A stretch of DNA of 64,000 bases, from NCBI RefSeq assembly GCF_000524195.1, contig NW_020170418.1, positions 226,439 to 290,438 on the forward strand, in the 5' to 3' direction. The number at the start of each line of letters is the position of its first letter. Position 1 is the stretch's first letter. Below, one piece after another: positions 11,701 to 24,284 of this stretch. The stretch comes from Echinococcus granulosus. Taxonomy: Eukaryota > Platyhelminthes > Cestoda > Cyclophyllidea > Taeniidae. The position numbers and the translations under genes were made by a program. The notes beneath the pieces were generated by a model. That model ran no database searches, was not told the DNA's origin, and saw nothing but the letters and a program-made list of their open reading frames with translations.

Positions 11701-14700
11701 AAAACAACTTCATCAACTTTGGCTGGATTGCTCTCCTTGAATTGATTTTGATGTCTACGATTAATCGTGCCATCACTGGTTTTACCAGCTGCCGGATCTC
11801 GATATCTTACTTTGGGAAAATAAATCCCCACTAGTATTAATTGCGTACGTTAGACGTCTCGTTAGTTTGGCTGCATTGCCGCCACCACCATATCAGCCTA
11901 CGGCCTGTGCTTTTTTCACTGATAGGGTAATCTTTATGTAGTCTAGGCCTCTCTCTCTCTCATTCCTTTGAAGCAGGTACCATCGCCGCCGCGAAAGTTC
12001 CCTCTCAAGGTTAGTTGTCACCACCTCGCTGCTTGCACTTTTGTGCACTCCGTTTTTTTACCGCTTTTGTTTTTTGCACTTCACTGTTGCGGCACTCAGA
12101 CTTCAAGGACTTTTTGAGACAAAGCACCTTTGATAAGGCACTTGTTGTCATGGTACATACAAGGGAAGCATCACAATTTGAGGCACTGTTCAATGCACCG
12201 GATCGTTCGTGGTTTTTTTTTCACTACCTATTGAAGTAGATTGACACTTAAGCAGGTATCATAACAATTCACATTCATGCTTCCACCAACTGCCATTATT
12301 GTCTCCTTTGCTCTTATCCTCGTAACTACTTGTGATTTTCTTGATTTTTCCGGATCTTCTAGGACTGTGATACCAGCGAGGACAGCGGTGCCCTGAATCA
12401 GGAATACGTCGAGAATAAAGTTGAAGAATTGGAATTCGCGATTCGACGTGAAGAAGTAAGAAAAAGTTATTCAATTTGCACTCCTCATATTCGTCCATCT
12501 TGCAAATTAAGCTGGCATCTGTCTAAATAACTTTCTAAATTTCGAATTGTTGCTGGGGGAAAAAATTAACAACATTTTGCTGCTATTCTTTGGTGCTTAC
12601 TGTTGGATCACTAAATAAAATTTCCACTTAGCTTTTGCGTTATGCGCAGGTTGAAAATATTACACATTTGTCTGGTGAGTTGGTTTAAAACTCGGGAAGG
12701 AAATTTTGATTTTATCGTTAAGTAGGTTGATCGCATTGCGCTTGAAACCGGTGCCATCCTTGCGCCTGCAAAATGGAGCATAATTTCTCCTTCACTTTGA
12801 AGTTTACTGTAACCAGGCTTCCTCGGTGCATGGTATCGACTTTAGGTAATGCACATCTCAAACTTTGCATGATGTAATAATGACTAAAGTTTACTTTGAT
12901 TGTACCACAGGTTCGCACATTGAAGTTCCCACAAGCTATAGCACAATGTGATATTTCAGGTACTGTGCTTAAGTAGCTTCTCATTGCGTCGCTAGAATCT
13001 CCACTGAGGGGGCATATTGGCACTACTTATTCCCTGGGGTTTTGACTGGACTATCTTGGTGGTAAAAATACCGTTTATAGGCATTATGCTTGACTGCGTT
13101 GGTTCCGTCAATTCAGGCTCTCTTTTAGCCGTACGCGAAAGCAGTTGCTACGGCTCACACGTTTGTTACACTTCGTATTTTACTATATTTAATAATGGGA
13201 AATAACAGAAAACCAGTTCCCGATCTTTTTCATCTGGCTTTCGGTGCGTTTCATTTGAAGCTGAAAGGTATATTCGAACCAAAATTGCTGGTTAGAATTC
13301 AAGAACGATTTTTCAGCCACTATTTGACATTTTTAGAAGCTGAATTTTATCTTCGAGGTACTTTATCTTCATATCTTCCCAAAGCACGGAAACATTTTTC
13401 GAATAAAATTTAGTAGATCATAGCAGCAGTCAATTTGCTCTCACTCCAGTATGATTAATGGTTCTGAGCAGAGCGTCAAAGCGCTTTTTTAGTCGTATCA
13501 AAGTCAGTTTTTATTATCGGCAAGCCTGTAAATTGCATATTTTAGTGTCATATTTTGGCCCCGCCTCGATGAAGTGTCGGTTCATCTATATGATGCGATA
13601 TTTGCTATTGTCCACCGTTTGGGCAACGCTTTTGTCCCTTTAATCGTATGCCTTGAAGTTATTCCAGCCGTCGGTTCTCTTGAAATTTTCAATGACGCGA
13701 TTTGGTATAAATCGTGACTATTGTTGTCCGGCCGAGATTTGAGGTGCACTTGAAGCTTTTGCGAATTTTTCACTTGTCACTGCTAGCTAGAAGGAGAACC
13801 TTTTAGGTTAGAGTAAGTGGTCATGATTTCAGCTTTTTTGCAAATTTGTGCTCTGTTTTCTTTATTACAGATCGAGAAAACGAAAATCAGTGCATGTTTG
13901 GAGTTGTTGAAGAAGACACACGGTTAGTTGCCCTCCCCTAAATTAACTTTGACTGTCTATAAGTCGGACATTCATCGGTGCTAGCCGCACACAGGCGTTA
14001 GCGATTCTTTAGGCTTAATTACTTGTGCTATCTCGATCCGCCTTGGTTCTGTCAGTCAAATTAAGTTCAATTTCGTAAGGTAAACCTATTTGCTTCGACT
14101 TTTCCATGCATGGCATTCTAGCTATCACCATATTCATTTTAAGTGGCATTCGTTTTAAGGTGAAGTACTGAGATGTGCCGTAACTCCAGACTTAGAAAAT
14201 GCTAGTTTTTTTAAATTTTTTCATACTTTAACATCGTCGGTTTGAATTCCATTGCGAATATCTTGGCTTTTTCTCATGAACCTATAGAATTTCGTTTAAA
14301 CCTTTATAGAAGGATAGCACACTGCAAAATGTGTAGTGGAATCTTGATTTTCCATTATGCTAAAGCTGCATGATGAAGACATGCATAGTTCGCACTGGAA
14401 AAGATAGACATATTTTTCTATGTAACCTTCAAGTAAGTAGCTTTGATATTCAAATTGAGTCTTTTTCGTCACGCGCAAAAGGTGGTGACATTGAATTAAC
14501 TATCTCTGGCTTCCTAATACCGTACCTAGGTGAAGCTTTTTTGAGCACAAAAATACGTCTGTTTTTTTTCCGGTATTTGAACGCGCCCATTTGATCATGC
14601 GTATTTTGTTTTCGAGAGATGTTTGTGTGTGTATTTGAATTAGCGAAGCTAACTTCATTTCTTCCGCTTTTCCACAATTTCAATCTGCACCTTATGTTAC

Positions 14701-17700
14701 ATTTGCTCAATTCTGCGTTGGTAGTTTTAATATACATATAAACGAATTACAGGACTACAAAACCACTAAATTTGACTCTATTCCTATAGGTTTATGTTCT
14801 CTCTTTCCCTTTCACCACCCTTTTTACATTATCCTCTTCATTTCTCCAGAATAGCGAACTTGGGACTGCTAATCACAAAGGTTAATTTACATTAGCGTAC
14901 TAATACAGTGCTGGTGTGACATTGCTCGAGAAATTTCAAAAAGCAATTGACCACTACTTTGTCAAAAAGTAGGTCGTATTCAAAACAAATCATGGATTGT
15001 CTGGCAGCGAATAAAATTTTGACTTTTGGTATCATGGTAACGGATGAGGTCGTAGGATCTGTTCCTAATTAACGGTGAAAGCCACACAACGACCCTCAAA
15101 AATGCGTTGCGTTTGTATGTAATATTTCCATTAACTATTGATGACAACGGCAAGTTTTTATTAGCAGTTCACCTCTGCACAATACCTAAATATGACCACC
15201 ACCATCGGTGAAATCATTTTAAGTCTATCAAAGAGTACTGATGGAATTATACGTCTTCACGTGCTTTCCTTTCGTCAGTGGACGTGCAAGCAGCCCTATA
15301 CGAGGCGAATCTGGCAGCGACGGAGGTGAGAACCGGAACGGTAGGTAGAGGAATGGAAGTGGCAGAGAAGGCTCAGCACGGTGCGAGTTCGAGTTCCACC
15401 GCAGCCACGGGAAGCAGCTCAACGGAGGGCAGCACCGTGGGTCTTACGGGATTGCTGACTGATTCAACTAAGCACAGAAACTCCTTCCTTCTGGAGAATG
15501 CCTTTGCACCTCTAAATTCCTCTATCCCACGTTCTCGCACGGTAAGTAGCATGTTTTTACTGGTGTCACAGTTACGCATTTATCTGATGGTGTACCTATA
15601 AATTGCGTGTCTTTTTCCATTTCACCGATTCCACATCACTTGTTCTGTGCTGCAGTTGTCTCTTCACGAAAGCAACTGACAGTGGTAACTAACCTTGACA
15701 GTTGGGTTTTATTCTATGCTAACCTGCCCGAATCTCAGAGGTTAAGATACATGTTTTTACATTGTTTGAATGCATGTATTTTAACCCTTGTTGGCTGATT
15801 TAATAAATGCAGTTTGTTTTTTGTGGTCATGAATGCTAAAATGGCGTGAATATTTACGGAACTCGTCACCACCAAAGAGACATTAGCGATTTTAAGAGCC
15901 ATATTAACGCTGAGTGGTTCTATTATTAATGGAGGATACCTCTTAGTGTCCTAGTTGATGAAATCAAAATAGGTTACTTTTTGCATTTGTTTGGATGGGT
16001 TTTTTCGATACATTTGGGACGATCTGTCCTTATTTGACTATTGCGCGTTAGCTATTTAAATTATTTTCCGTGAGGAAGTTTGGAGGGTGTAACTGCAATC
16101 AAAACATAGGTAGATTTACTCATTAGGCAGGCGTCAGAAATGCTTAAATATCAGTGATCACTCTGACGCCACAGTGCGAAGTAGCGTGGAGAAGGGCTTT
16201 GAAAACCCCTTCAAGTGTTCCGCTGTGAGTTGTCATTCTCCGATCCCCTAGTCAGCGTTGCTGGAAGCGCTTTAGTTTATATTGCATCAAATAACGGTTG
16301 CGAGTCATCCGCTCCCTTGCAATCACTCGTAGTCAAGGCTGTTGCGTACATGTGAATGAGGGATTCGTTAGTCTTTTTATAATGGCAAATCTACTTGGTC
16401 TAGTCCTCCCTTTGATTGGGCGTACCTAGTAAATTTCTGCATAATTTGGAACAAAGGACCATTTCTAGATTTTGCTTCAGGTGCTTTGGGATTCCATTCA
16501 TAAGTACAAATTCTCTTTCTAATTTAACTTATTGAATATTGAGCAAAATATTGCTATTTTTCGTCTTCTCGGGGGTCTGTAACTGTTTGCTTACTTATTT
16601 CGAAAGACTGGTTGATAAATGAATTGGGCTCAAGCTTGTCAATTTTAGGCCACAAAGTACAAGTGATTCATTTACTCTGCTTTTCAGCAAAACGGTGGTA
16701 TATCTCGGACCTCAGCTCAACAGCTTGCCAATGAAGCCTGGGCTCGAGGTAAGAGTGAATAATTTTGACTTGCCTTGGATCCGGTAGCCCCTCAAATACT
16801 ATCTACCAAAATGTTTTTGCTTCCCCAGGTGTCCATTTTAGTTTATCCTCCTATTACAGCCAAAAATTGTTTCAAAACATGTCCTGGGTGGTTCTCAACC
16901 TTTATTCCTTTATACACATCACCCTCTAACCCCTTGTTACATTTGGATACAAATCTCTTTATGAAATCAATTTATGTTTACGTGGTTGGGCATGGAGCGT
17001 TATGATTTACCACGACTTGTCGCTCCGCTCCGGCGGGGCCGCCTTTGAAGTTTCGCTTCACTTAATTTTCTCACACGGTCCCAATGTTGCAGATCCCTAT
17101 CCTTAATCCCATCCTGTTGAAGAGCTTGCCCTTAAAAATGTCAGCACAATGACTTTTATTTTTTAAACTTATTTCACATTTACCATTCATTAGCATTTGA
17201 TCTTACGATAAGTTTTCCTTAGGTTGGGAAAGTTCACGCACTATTTCGTCATCAAAGAAGACAAAAAAAACGCAATGATACCGCAACAGCTTTTTTTCGA
17301 CAGATATCATGAAAGAAAAGTTCTATCTCCACTTATCCAAGTTTGTCAAATGGTAATGGGGATGTTTGCAATCTCGTCAACTTAGACCTCAGTTGATGTT
17401 TTAACCACTAGTTTATTGCATGTCACTCGATTTTATCGTTTTCGTGCTTGAAGAGGAAGTATTCGTGTCGTCAAATGTTCTTCATGCTATTCTTGGTTGT
17501 TTGAAGCTTACTCTTTTCCCAGGCGATTTACCGACTCGGCAGTAGGGAAGGTTTTTGCAAATTACTGATACATGTACATATACACTTGTTTATTATTTAC
17601 GGCATAATAAACACCAAAGTGAGCCTCAGAGCATTCCGGGAAGTTTACACCTTTCAATGGCATAAAAAATAATACCTACACTCCCTCCATGGACATTGTT

Positions 17701-20700
17701 ACAAACCAAGGCGATATCATACCTCTTTCTAAATCATCACTTGTTCGGTTATGCATTTCGTCACGAATTACATCTAACTAGGCTTTTCTGCGTCTGAATG
17801 CATTTACTTTTTCGCTTTCACCCATTTTTCATAATTCCATGGCAAGGTTCGCAGATCATTGATATTCTATTTTTCCTCGGGTTTTAACCCTTCTTTAGTG
17901 GATTAAATTTATTGGGGATGAGGTATTGTAGTCAACCGCCAAATGCTCTATTCATAGATTTATTTAATTTGTGATTAGATTTTTAATTGCGCATGTTAAC
18001 TAAGCCACTTTAACGTTAGCGAACGCCACCTCCCCTGGGGCGAACGATGAGCCCTCCTTCATTCAATTGGACGACGAAGATCCCCCGAGTCAGCAGCAGC
18101 CGTCTAGAAGGGAGCCTTCACCTGAAGTCGACTGGACAGGTGGTGGTCAGTTGCCCAAGGCGACGGCGATGTATGAGTTCCTCGCGGCGCGCAGTGACGA
18201 AATCAACATGGTCTGCAATGAACGAGTCGTACTCCTAGGAGCAGGAGACGGCGAGGATTGGGTGAAGGCGAGTTCCATTTAGATCATACGCATAACATTG
18301 GATCCCATTTTTATCAAAATTTGGGCCAATGCCAATGTTTCTACTGTCAAATTTGGACATTTATTTGCTCATTGCGCCATTCTTTTGCTCTTTTGGGCTT
18401 TTAATTGGTCTGAAGTCCTTAAACCACGAATGCTATCATTCATTCAACTCACAAACGCTACCGCAACATTACTACCATAAAAGCGCTAATGTTGCTCTTA
18501 ATTTTGATAAATGATAACATCTAGTGGGTTATTTGGAGTCACACCGATTTCGAGTTTAAGTGCATAAGCGTGACTATGTGAATGTTTCCTGCTCCATCAA
18601 AAACAGTTGTAAACAAACCACAATCCTTGTTTATTCAAATGCCTATCAAATTGATGGCTATGCCACTGAGGTGCTAAGGTATGGATTTTGCACTGCACGC
18701 TCCGTGCACTCGGCTAATACGCCTTGTAGGTACGCAGCCTTTTGGATGGGAAGGCGGGTCTGGTGCCACGGGCTTTTTTATCAATCGACCCGACGCCCCC
18801 ACCGGCTCCACCTCACCCCGCCGTGCCTGCGCTGGCGGTGAAAAGTGACACCGAGCAGGAGCCCTCTGATAAGACCCCTCTTTCACCTACCTCTCCTCCC
18901 TCCGAGCCTGTCGCACCGCCTCGTAAGTTTAATTTCCTTTCAGAGCTCGATTTTCGGTCCGGTTGTGTGAATTAATCTACTTCTACTTGCTTTTCTTAGT
19001 GCGTTTCAATAGTGTAGGAATTAGGATCATATCATGAATTTAAAATTACTGACATACCCAAGGCATTATTCTTCTTGATACACTAGTCAATGCTTTGTTA
19101 TTCCCACTTAAAATGCTTTCTTTCATGTGGAAGGCCCCAGATGCAGATAACTTTTCTGCAAAATTTTATTTTCCATCGAAATCAGTAAACTTTCGTATTA
19201 CTATTTGACCTTTAGTCAAAGAGGAGCTAGGATTTAGTAAACTCCTTTAGATTTACTCTTATATTCAATGATGTCTTTGATTTCTACTGCACTTTCCCTT
19301 CGTTGTCAAAAGTTACATTGCGCATATCAGTCCGAGGTTGAAAAAAGCGGCGTAAAGAGACTAAGTTAAAATAGAAAAAAGTCTGGCTTCGCGCTGTAAA
19401 AGCGAAAATAATTGTTGGGGTATTAGTGGCATTATTAGCGTTACGTGTATCAGAGTGCATTAGACTCAGAGGCATAGCAGATGGTGGTTGTGGTGTGAAT
19501 ATTAGTACTACTAACAAATATGCTAACCGGCGTGGTTGCGTCCATCGCAGATCCACCGATGGAGCAATGCTTGGCAGGCCAGTTTGTCCGCGCACTGATT
19601 GACTTTGCTGGCACGGCGGAGGACGAGTTGAGCTTTGGGGTGGGCGCGGTCATCCACGTGCTGGGCCGACCGGCGGTGGGCGAGGTGGACGACGGATGGA
19701 TCGAGGGGGAATTAGTGCCCCTCACTGATGCCGAAACCACCACTCCTCCCGCTTGTGGCGTTTTCCCCTCCATGCTGGTCGAAGCTGTGACTCCTGATGA
19801 TATCTGGCAGCGCCGACTCAGTGCCTGTCGGCCTCGTAATTCTGTCATCTGCTCTTTACTCGTTTACTTAACTATCCCATCACTTGCCTACCCATTGAAC
19901 TACTCATTAGCCTGACCTTCTTGTGATAAGCCACATGAAACATTTGTTACCGGGACATTTGTGTATTTTTCCTCAATTGATTCTTTATGTTCGTAAATCG
20001 AGCTCCCTTACTTAAAATATATTAAATCTTGGTCACATGTCTATGGCACCTGTGGTGCTCTCGTTGATTGAAACGACCCATTAGTATATATATATATTTC
20101 CTGGTTTAATTTCTTCCGGAACCAAATCGTTTGCTCAAGCCTATAGTGGCATAAATTAGGTACAAGCGTACTTCGAATTGCTGGAGGTCAAAACTCCATT
20201 ACTGGATCTTAATAGTCCCTTTTCTGTAGTATATGCATTCTTCTTTCGTCTCAGGACCCGCGAAGGCCTTGTTATCGACCGGTTCCACAGCAGATGCCAA
20301 GGTATCCCCAAGCGGTGAGCGAAGATGCAAACCCTTGTCCTCGTCTGGTTCTGTTCCTTCCCCTCGATTGAGTGAGCCCTTGCTGATGCCATTTGGTTTT
20401 TGTAACCGTAGCGAGAAGTCGAGCTATATATGTGTGCACACTACCTTCTTGTTGTAGGTAATTCGGCGAGTCGAAGCAAATCCCGTTCCGCGTCGGCTAA
20501 GAGAAGTTGGGGTGGCGGTGCCAGTGGTGGACCGAGACGCTCCACTGTGAGCCACAACACCTCCTCCAGTCACCGTTCCTCGCACCACCAGCAACAGCAG
20601 CAGCAGCAACATCATGGGCAGCAAGGGCGAGAAACGTCTACGGGTCATGGGCGTGTTTCGCGCAGCCTCGTGGCTGCTAAAGTGACTCCGTCCCAGGCCT

Positions 20701-20846
20701 CCCCTCCATCTGCTGAGGCCCATCCTCCAGCCTCGACCCATCAACAACAAGAACCCTCACCTTTCATACCAAATGAAGAAGGCAGGATCAGTCCCAACCA
20801 AACCTATGGCAATGAGGAGGTGCGCTGCTTCCCTACGGTATCTTAG
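5703..20846 (+). CDS. F-BAR and double SH3 domain protein, FCHSD / nervous wreck family
   Basis: This family shapes membranes with an F-BAR dimer and recruits WASP-type actin regulators through SH3 domains; the fly member Nwk acts at synapses. Exons: 5703-5723, 5781-5845, 5877-5996, 6030-6204, 6564-6737, 6966-7094, 8531-8653, 8989-9084, perhaps 10762-10831, 11138-11295, 11977-12009, 12363-12455, 13871-13922, 15279-15541, 16688-16748, 18020-18267, 18730-18922, 19551-19835, 20255-20314 and 20458-20846 (TAG stop), about 930 residues. Order is F-BAR, coiled linker, SH3-1, proline-rich linker, SH3-2, basic and glutamine/histidine-rich tail, as in FCHSD1/2. Diagnostic blocks are ETELLEDMR (family ECDLLEDMR), LDGDVYDRFREVL and GVFPSMLVEAV (family GVFPSVLVEEL). 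The start at 5703 is the nearest ATG in phase. SH3-1 is spread over an apparent GC-AG intron at 18268. Several introns exceed 1 kb and contain nothing recognised. Confidence 0.9.
5781..9084 (+). other. F-BAR domain exons of the FCHSD-type gene
   Basis: Eight exons encode the F-BAR module. Blocks match FCHSD2 in order: KQRAILDKEYGQALQKL (family KKAAIEREYAQGMQKL), SVWDIWKLFLQEF (family PVWKSFLEG), ARNEYLFQLTAINAH (family ARNDYLLTLAAANAH) and LDGDVYDRF. The exons are rich in K, R and E, as expected for a membrane-binding coiled-coil bundle. The two introns nearest the 5' end (5846-5876 and 5997-6029) are only 31 and 33 nt, while the one at 7095-8530 is about 1.4 kb and shows no gene content. Confidence 0.88.
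11977..12009 (+). other. Candidate 33-nt micro-exon
   Basis: A 33-nt in-phase segment, reading VPSPPRKFPLK, lies between a pyrimidine-rich CAG acceptor and a GTTAGT donor inside the FCHSD-type gene. It is phase 0 at both ends, so it can be included or skipped without a frame change. The peptide is proline-rich and basic, and has no counterpart that I can recall in vertebrate FCHSD2. Inclusion is unproven. Confidence 0.4.
18020..19835 (+). other. Tandem SH3 domains of the FCHSD-type protein
   Basis: SH3-1 runs from about 18163 to 18777 across two exons: TAMYEFLAARSDEINM, then GDGEDWVK joined to VRSLLDGKAGLVPRAFL, matching the family GDMEDWVKARN ... GYVPEKYL pattern. SH3-2 lies in exon 19551-19835: FVRALIDFAGTAEDELSF, a DDGWIEGEL block and GVFPSMLVEAV. 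The ALYDY-type motif is weakened in SH3-1 (AMYEF) and nearly intact in SH3-2 (ALIDF). Both keep the conserved tryptophan (DWV, DGW) and the VP/FP proline. A 60-residue proline-rich linker separates them. SH3-2 carries a longer loop than usual before GVFPS. Confidence 0.88.
20583..20615 (+). repeat. CAG/CAA/CAC triplet repeat coding for Gln and His
   Basis: In the last exon of the FCHSD-type gene an interrupted run of CAC, CAG, CAA and CAT codons encodes two histidines, seven glutamines and two more histidines, followed by a further glutamine-rich patch. Synonymous interruptions (CAA among CAG) are visible. It lies in a low-complexity tail without a known domain. Confidence 0.8.
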
Positions 20847-21274
20847 GTTGAAGCATTTGTGGTCTTGTCACTTTTCAGTGGAATAACATCACTTTTGCGA
20901 TGGTAACGAATTAATTTATACGGATTTTCCGATCTAGCAAATGATATTTGTAACCAAAGGCTCCATTTCGCGCTGAGTTCCTTTAAGTACTGCCTCCTTA
21001 ATAGGTTCTGCGGCCCCATATATGTCGCCAGATTTCCTCATTCTTGGGTAAACAAGCTCCACGAATCTTACTTCATATCAAACGTTCTAAACAGCCTTTT
21101 CTAGTTGCTTTTTTTAATGCACACCGAAGTATTGTCCGGAAAACCAGCAGTTACTCGTTTTAGTGATGAATTATCTTCTAGATATCATGACCACTATTTA
21201 AATGTGGTTGTACAAATAGCATTGTAAACAAAATACCGACAAAGAGATAATTTACTAGAGAGATAGCTGTGAGT

Positions 21275-21280
21275 AATAAA
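21275..21280 (+). terminator. Candidate polyadenylation signal of the FCHSD-type gene
   Basis: An AATAAA hexamer about 430 nt after the FCHSD stop codon. It is the first canonical hexamer I noticed downstream; an earlier variant signal could be used instead. Confidence 0.35.
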
Positions 21281-23256
21281 ATCAAGGAACTTGTTTAACA
21301 ACAAAGTACGTATGCTCATCCAAAACTACTGCAAGGCGATGGAGACCTCTTCTTCTTCATATTCAGCCTCCTCTTTTTTCACCTTTAGCTTCAAATTGCT
21401 GAACTGTGATCCAGGTCTCTTGATCGCCTCTGCGCACTCCCCGATTTCATGAAATGCCAGCCATGGCTGATTGCTACCACTTTTTTTGCATGCTTTTAGT
21501 CAGCTTCTTTACTTCCTCCTTATGTTGAACTGTGTACAGTAAAATCCTTTTTTTTTCTTCATTTTCAACATTCATATGTGAGAGTGCCCATGCTCATATA
21601 CGGACTTCGCCTTTTGGTACGCGGGCCTATGAATGGGGGGTCTCTTTAGATTCATTACAGCAATGCAATAATATTTGTGGTGTTAATTGCGTTTTACGGG
21701 TTTCCCGGATTTTCTTCATTTATTCTACTCGTCGTGAGCTAATGTAAACACCACATGTGTATCATCTCTTAGATTCAATATGTTTGTCTGCAGATTGTTT
21801 TTATTGAAGTTAACACTGTGCACCAGGACATTCAACGTGTTTTTCACAAGGTGAAAAATAAACGCTGTTTAACTACTTAGGTACCTTGGTGATTGTCCTT
21901 GAGATGCTCTTAGTGTATTTTAAGTGATGATGGGGGGTTTTGAAGTCGACCCCAGTGTAGGATGTAGTTGGTGGAAAACGGATCTAGTATCTTGATTACA
22001 AAGTAATTGGGATGTCCGCTGCACACACTCCCACGCTTAACGCGATAAGCACCAGTACCGGGGACGGTGCGCATGGACAAGATGGCAATCTGATGGTAAA
22101 TTGGTGATTAAAGGGACTTGCTTTACGAAATCGTGCAGGACGGTCCACTGCTTCAGTCGTGCTTCAGATGTGGTTATCGTCACCCTCTCAAGAAGTGCGG
22201 TTACGACATCATGCAATTTGAAATGGGCTTTTTTCCCTGAATCAGAGCTTATGTCAATTTACACATCAGAAATGAAGGAATATCCAAATGTACGTTTGAG
22301 GAAGGGTTTGTGCCTTATAAACTTTAAATAAGGCAATTTTAATCGAAATAGAACAACAGTTTGTTCTATTTCTAATGGTGACCATTCGTGTAGGAGCGTG
22401 CTAGACTACGGGAGAAGATGGATATGGAGCTAGCGAGGTTAAAAGATGGGCCGTCAGGTCTTGCTAGAACAAGGCATCATAACCTGTATGGTGACGAAAC
22501 CTAATACAAAAGTAGTATTTCCATAAGACCGCCAAGTGGTGCGTCAGTTGCCTTTGAGTTGCTAAAAATCCCAAAGGAGGTTCCACCCCTAATTGGCAGG
22601 AGTCATGTGAGGCACTCAATCCGGCAGGCTTAAGCCAGGACACAATTAGATGGAGGGGGATGAGATTCAGGTGGGAGGTGTTTTTACGCCAAAAAGCACC
22701 CCTAGAATCGAAGGCTACTCATTCACATATCTGATTATAAATCGTGAAAACTTTAGGGTACGTATCGACTTAGCTGGTTTAACTTTAGAGTCCCAAATAT
22801 TTTCTGAATTCGTAATAAAACAGTGCCGTAGAGCATAAATGACTAACGCAAGGAACACCCAGGGAGCTATTAGCACGCTCCTCGGGGTATGCCGAGGAAT
22901 GAAAGCGCAATCTGTGGAGAATAAAGTGCTTGCGTAGTTAAGCAAGCCACCAAATCACTACACAGTCATTCTTCTTTTGGACATCGTTCCCTGCGCATCT
23001 CCTCATAGTTCTTCGAAAGCCATCACAGAGTAGTCAATGGTCCAAAAACGGTCTCAGAGGCGGAAACCCCAACCAGTGAATTCTTGAGTATGTAAGAAGG
23101 CATTTGACCCCAACGTCACCGGTGCAGCTTAACAAATCCACTACCTACATTGTGTCATCCTATTTGTGAAATGAATTGTGTTGGGGCTTTGTACTCGTCA
23201 GGGTCTCGTGTTATTCGCTAATCATGGGGAATTTGGTCCAACAGTAGAGCCGTCCA

Positions 23257-23898
23257 TTAAAAGACGAGATTTGAGATAGCTTCATGGAGCTGATGTTCCG
23301 CATCTACTCCTTCTTGCCAGTTTGTTTTCATTATATTGCTGCTGGTCGATCTATCTAGGTTCCATTCAACCAGCTGAGAAGTGAATGAGGTACCGTTTTT
23401 TAACTTCACTAGTATCACCACATAGTCACCACGAGCAGATCCATAATGAACCTTTTTATGTGGTTTGAGCCTGGTAATGCCTCGGTTGTTACCGGCTTTC
23501 TTGAAGAGCACAGAGTTGGGCTACTTATTAAAGGTGGACGTCATTCCTACTTCCTCGATTTGCAGCATTAAAGTCTGGTATTCAGGATTGGGCTATCGAG
23601 AAGCTGCCACTAATGTAGCACCCCAAATTTTGGGGGAAGTCGTTATAAGCCGAAACGCTATGAAGAGACGTGTTGTCAACGTACAAGAGAGCCGGAACTT
23701 GTTTGTGTGGTCCGAGTCCCACGCCAGAGAGCAAAACATGACCCGATTCGACTCAAAGTCCAGCTTGACTGAGAAAAAATGGGGCGAACTATCAGGTCGA
23801 TAGAATAATTGGAATGATTTAAAGTGGGTATTCCATATTCTAAAAAGGAAGTACAGTTTGCTGTTCCTAAACTTTTGATCAGTGCTAATCGCAAGCAT
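23257..23898 (-). pseudogene. Decayed reading frame with two internal TAG stops
   Basis: Read on the minus strand from 23898 down to 23257, one frame stays open for about 213 codons apart from two TAG codons (23593-23595 and one about 24 codons later). The translation is not low-complexity; it contains blocks such as KVHYGSARGDYVVILVKLKN and VEWNLDRSTSSNIMKTNW. I do not recognise a family. It could be an old processed pseudogene, a fragment of a mobile element, or chance in a slightly GC-richer stretch. No splice sites that would remove both stops were obvious. Confidence 0.3.
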
Positions 23899-24284
23899 TA
23901 CTGGGTTGAATATTTAATTAGCACCACTGCAATGACCTACCAAATATTTTGTCACAATAAATAGATGCCGCAGATAAAATAAGCTTCAAACCACCATAAT
24001 ATTTTAAAAAGGCCAAGACAAAAATCACCTTAGAAGAATTTGAGCTGTTTGGCCACATAGACTTTATAACGATGGATTTTGTCTCTTGCTATCTTGGAGT
24101 CAGATAGAATTTTTTGCTGTATATATCGGCCTTTAAAATTAATTGTTCCGAGAAGGAATAACTTGTATCAGTGAATAAGCCCTATTTTGATTCGTTGGAT
24201 ATTAAACCAATAAACGCCAAGATTTCCTGCTGGACTGTCTCCCACTAGTGACGCGGTTTAGTAGCAGTGACTTGTTGGTATAAA

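Larger units (their letters stand above)
20847..24284. other. Gene-poor stretch between the FCHSD-type gene and DNA ligase IV
   Basis: About 3.4 kb without a convincing gene. The left part should hold the FCHSD 3' untranslated region, with AATAAA at 21275-21280. From about 21,900 to 23,900 the base composition becomes GC-richer than the surrounding introns, and direct gene-like signals are broken. A minus-strand frame with two internal stops lies at 23257-23898 (listed separately). No long terminal repeat, target-site duplication or transposase motif could be seen by eye. Confidence 0.5.

Noticed and set aside
12652..12675. Possible exon reading VENITHLSG between a GCGCAG acceptor and a GTGAGT donor
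   Set aside because: It ends in phase 1, but the next supported exon (13871) needs phase 0. Joining 12455 directly to 13871 gives the better family match (RREE then IEKTKISACLELLKK).
19450..19848. 132-residue open frame on the minus strand
   Set aside because: It is antisense to the second SH3 domain exon of the FCHSD-type gene, which reads clearly on the + strand.
22929..22960. Short resemblance to the GAAGTTAAGC box of 5S rRNA
   Set aside because: Only about ten bases fit; the rest of a 5S gene, including the downstream GGGTGACC box at the right distance, is absent.
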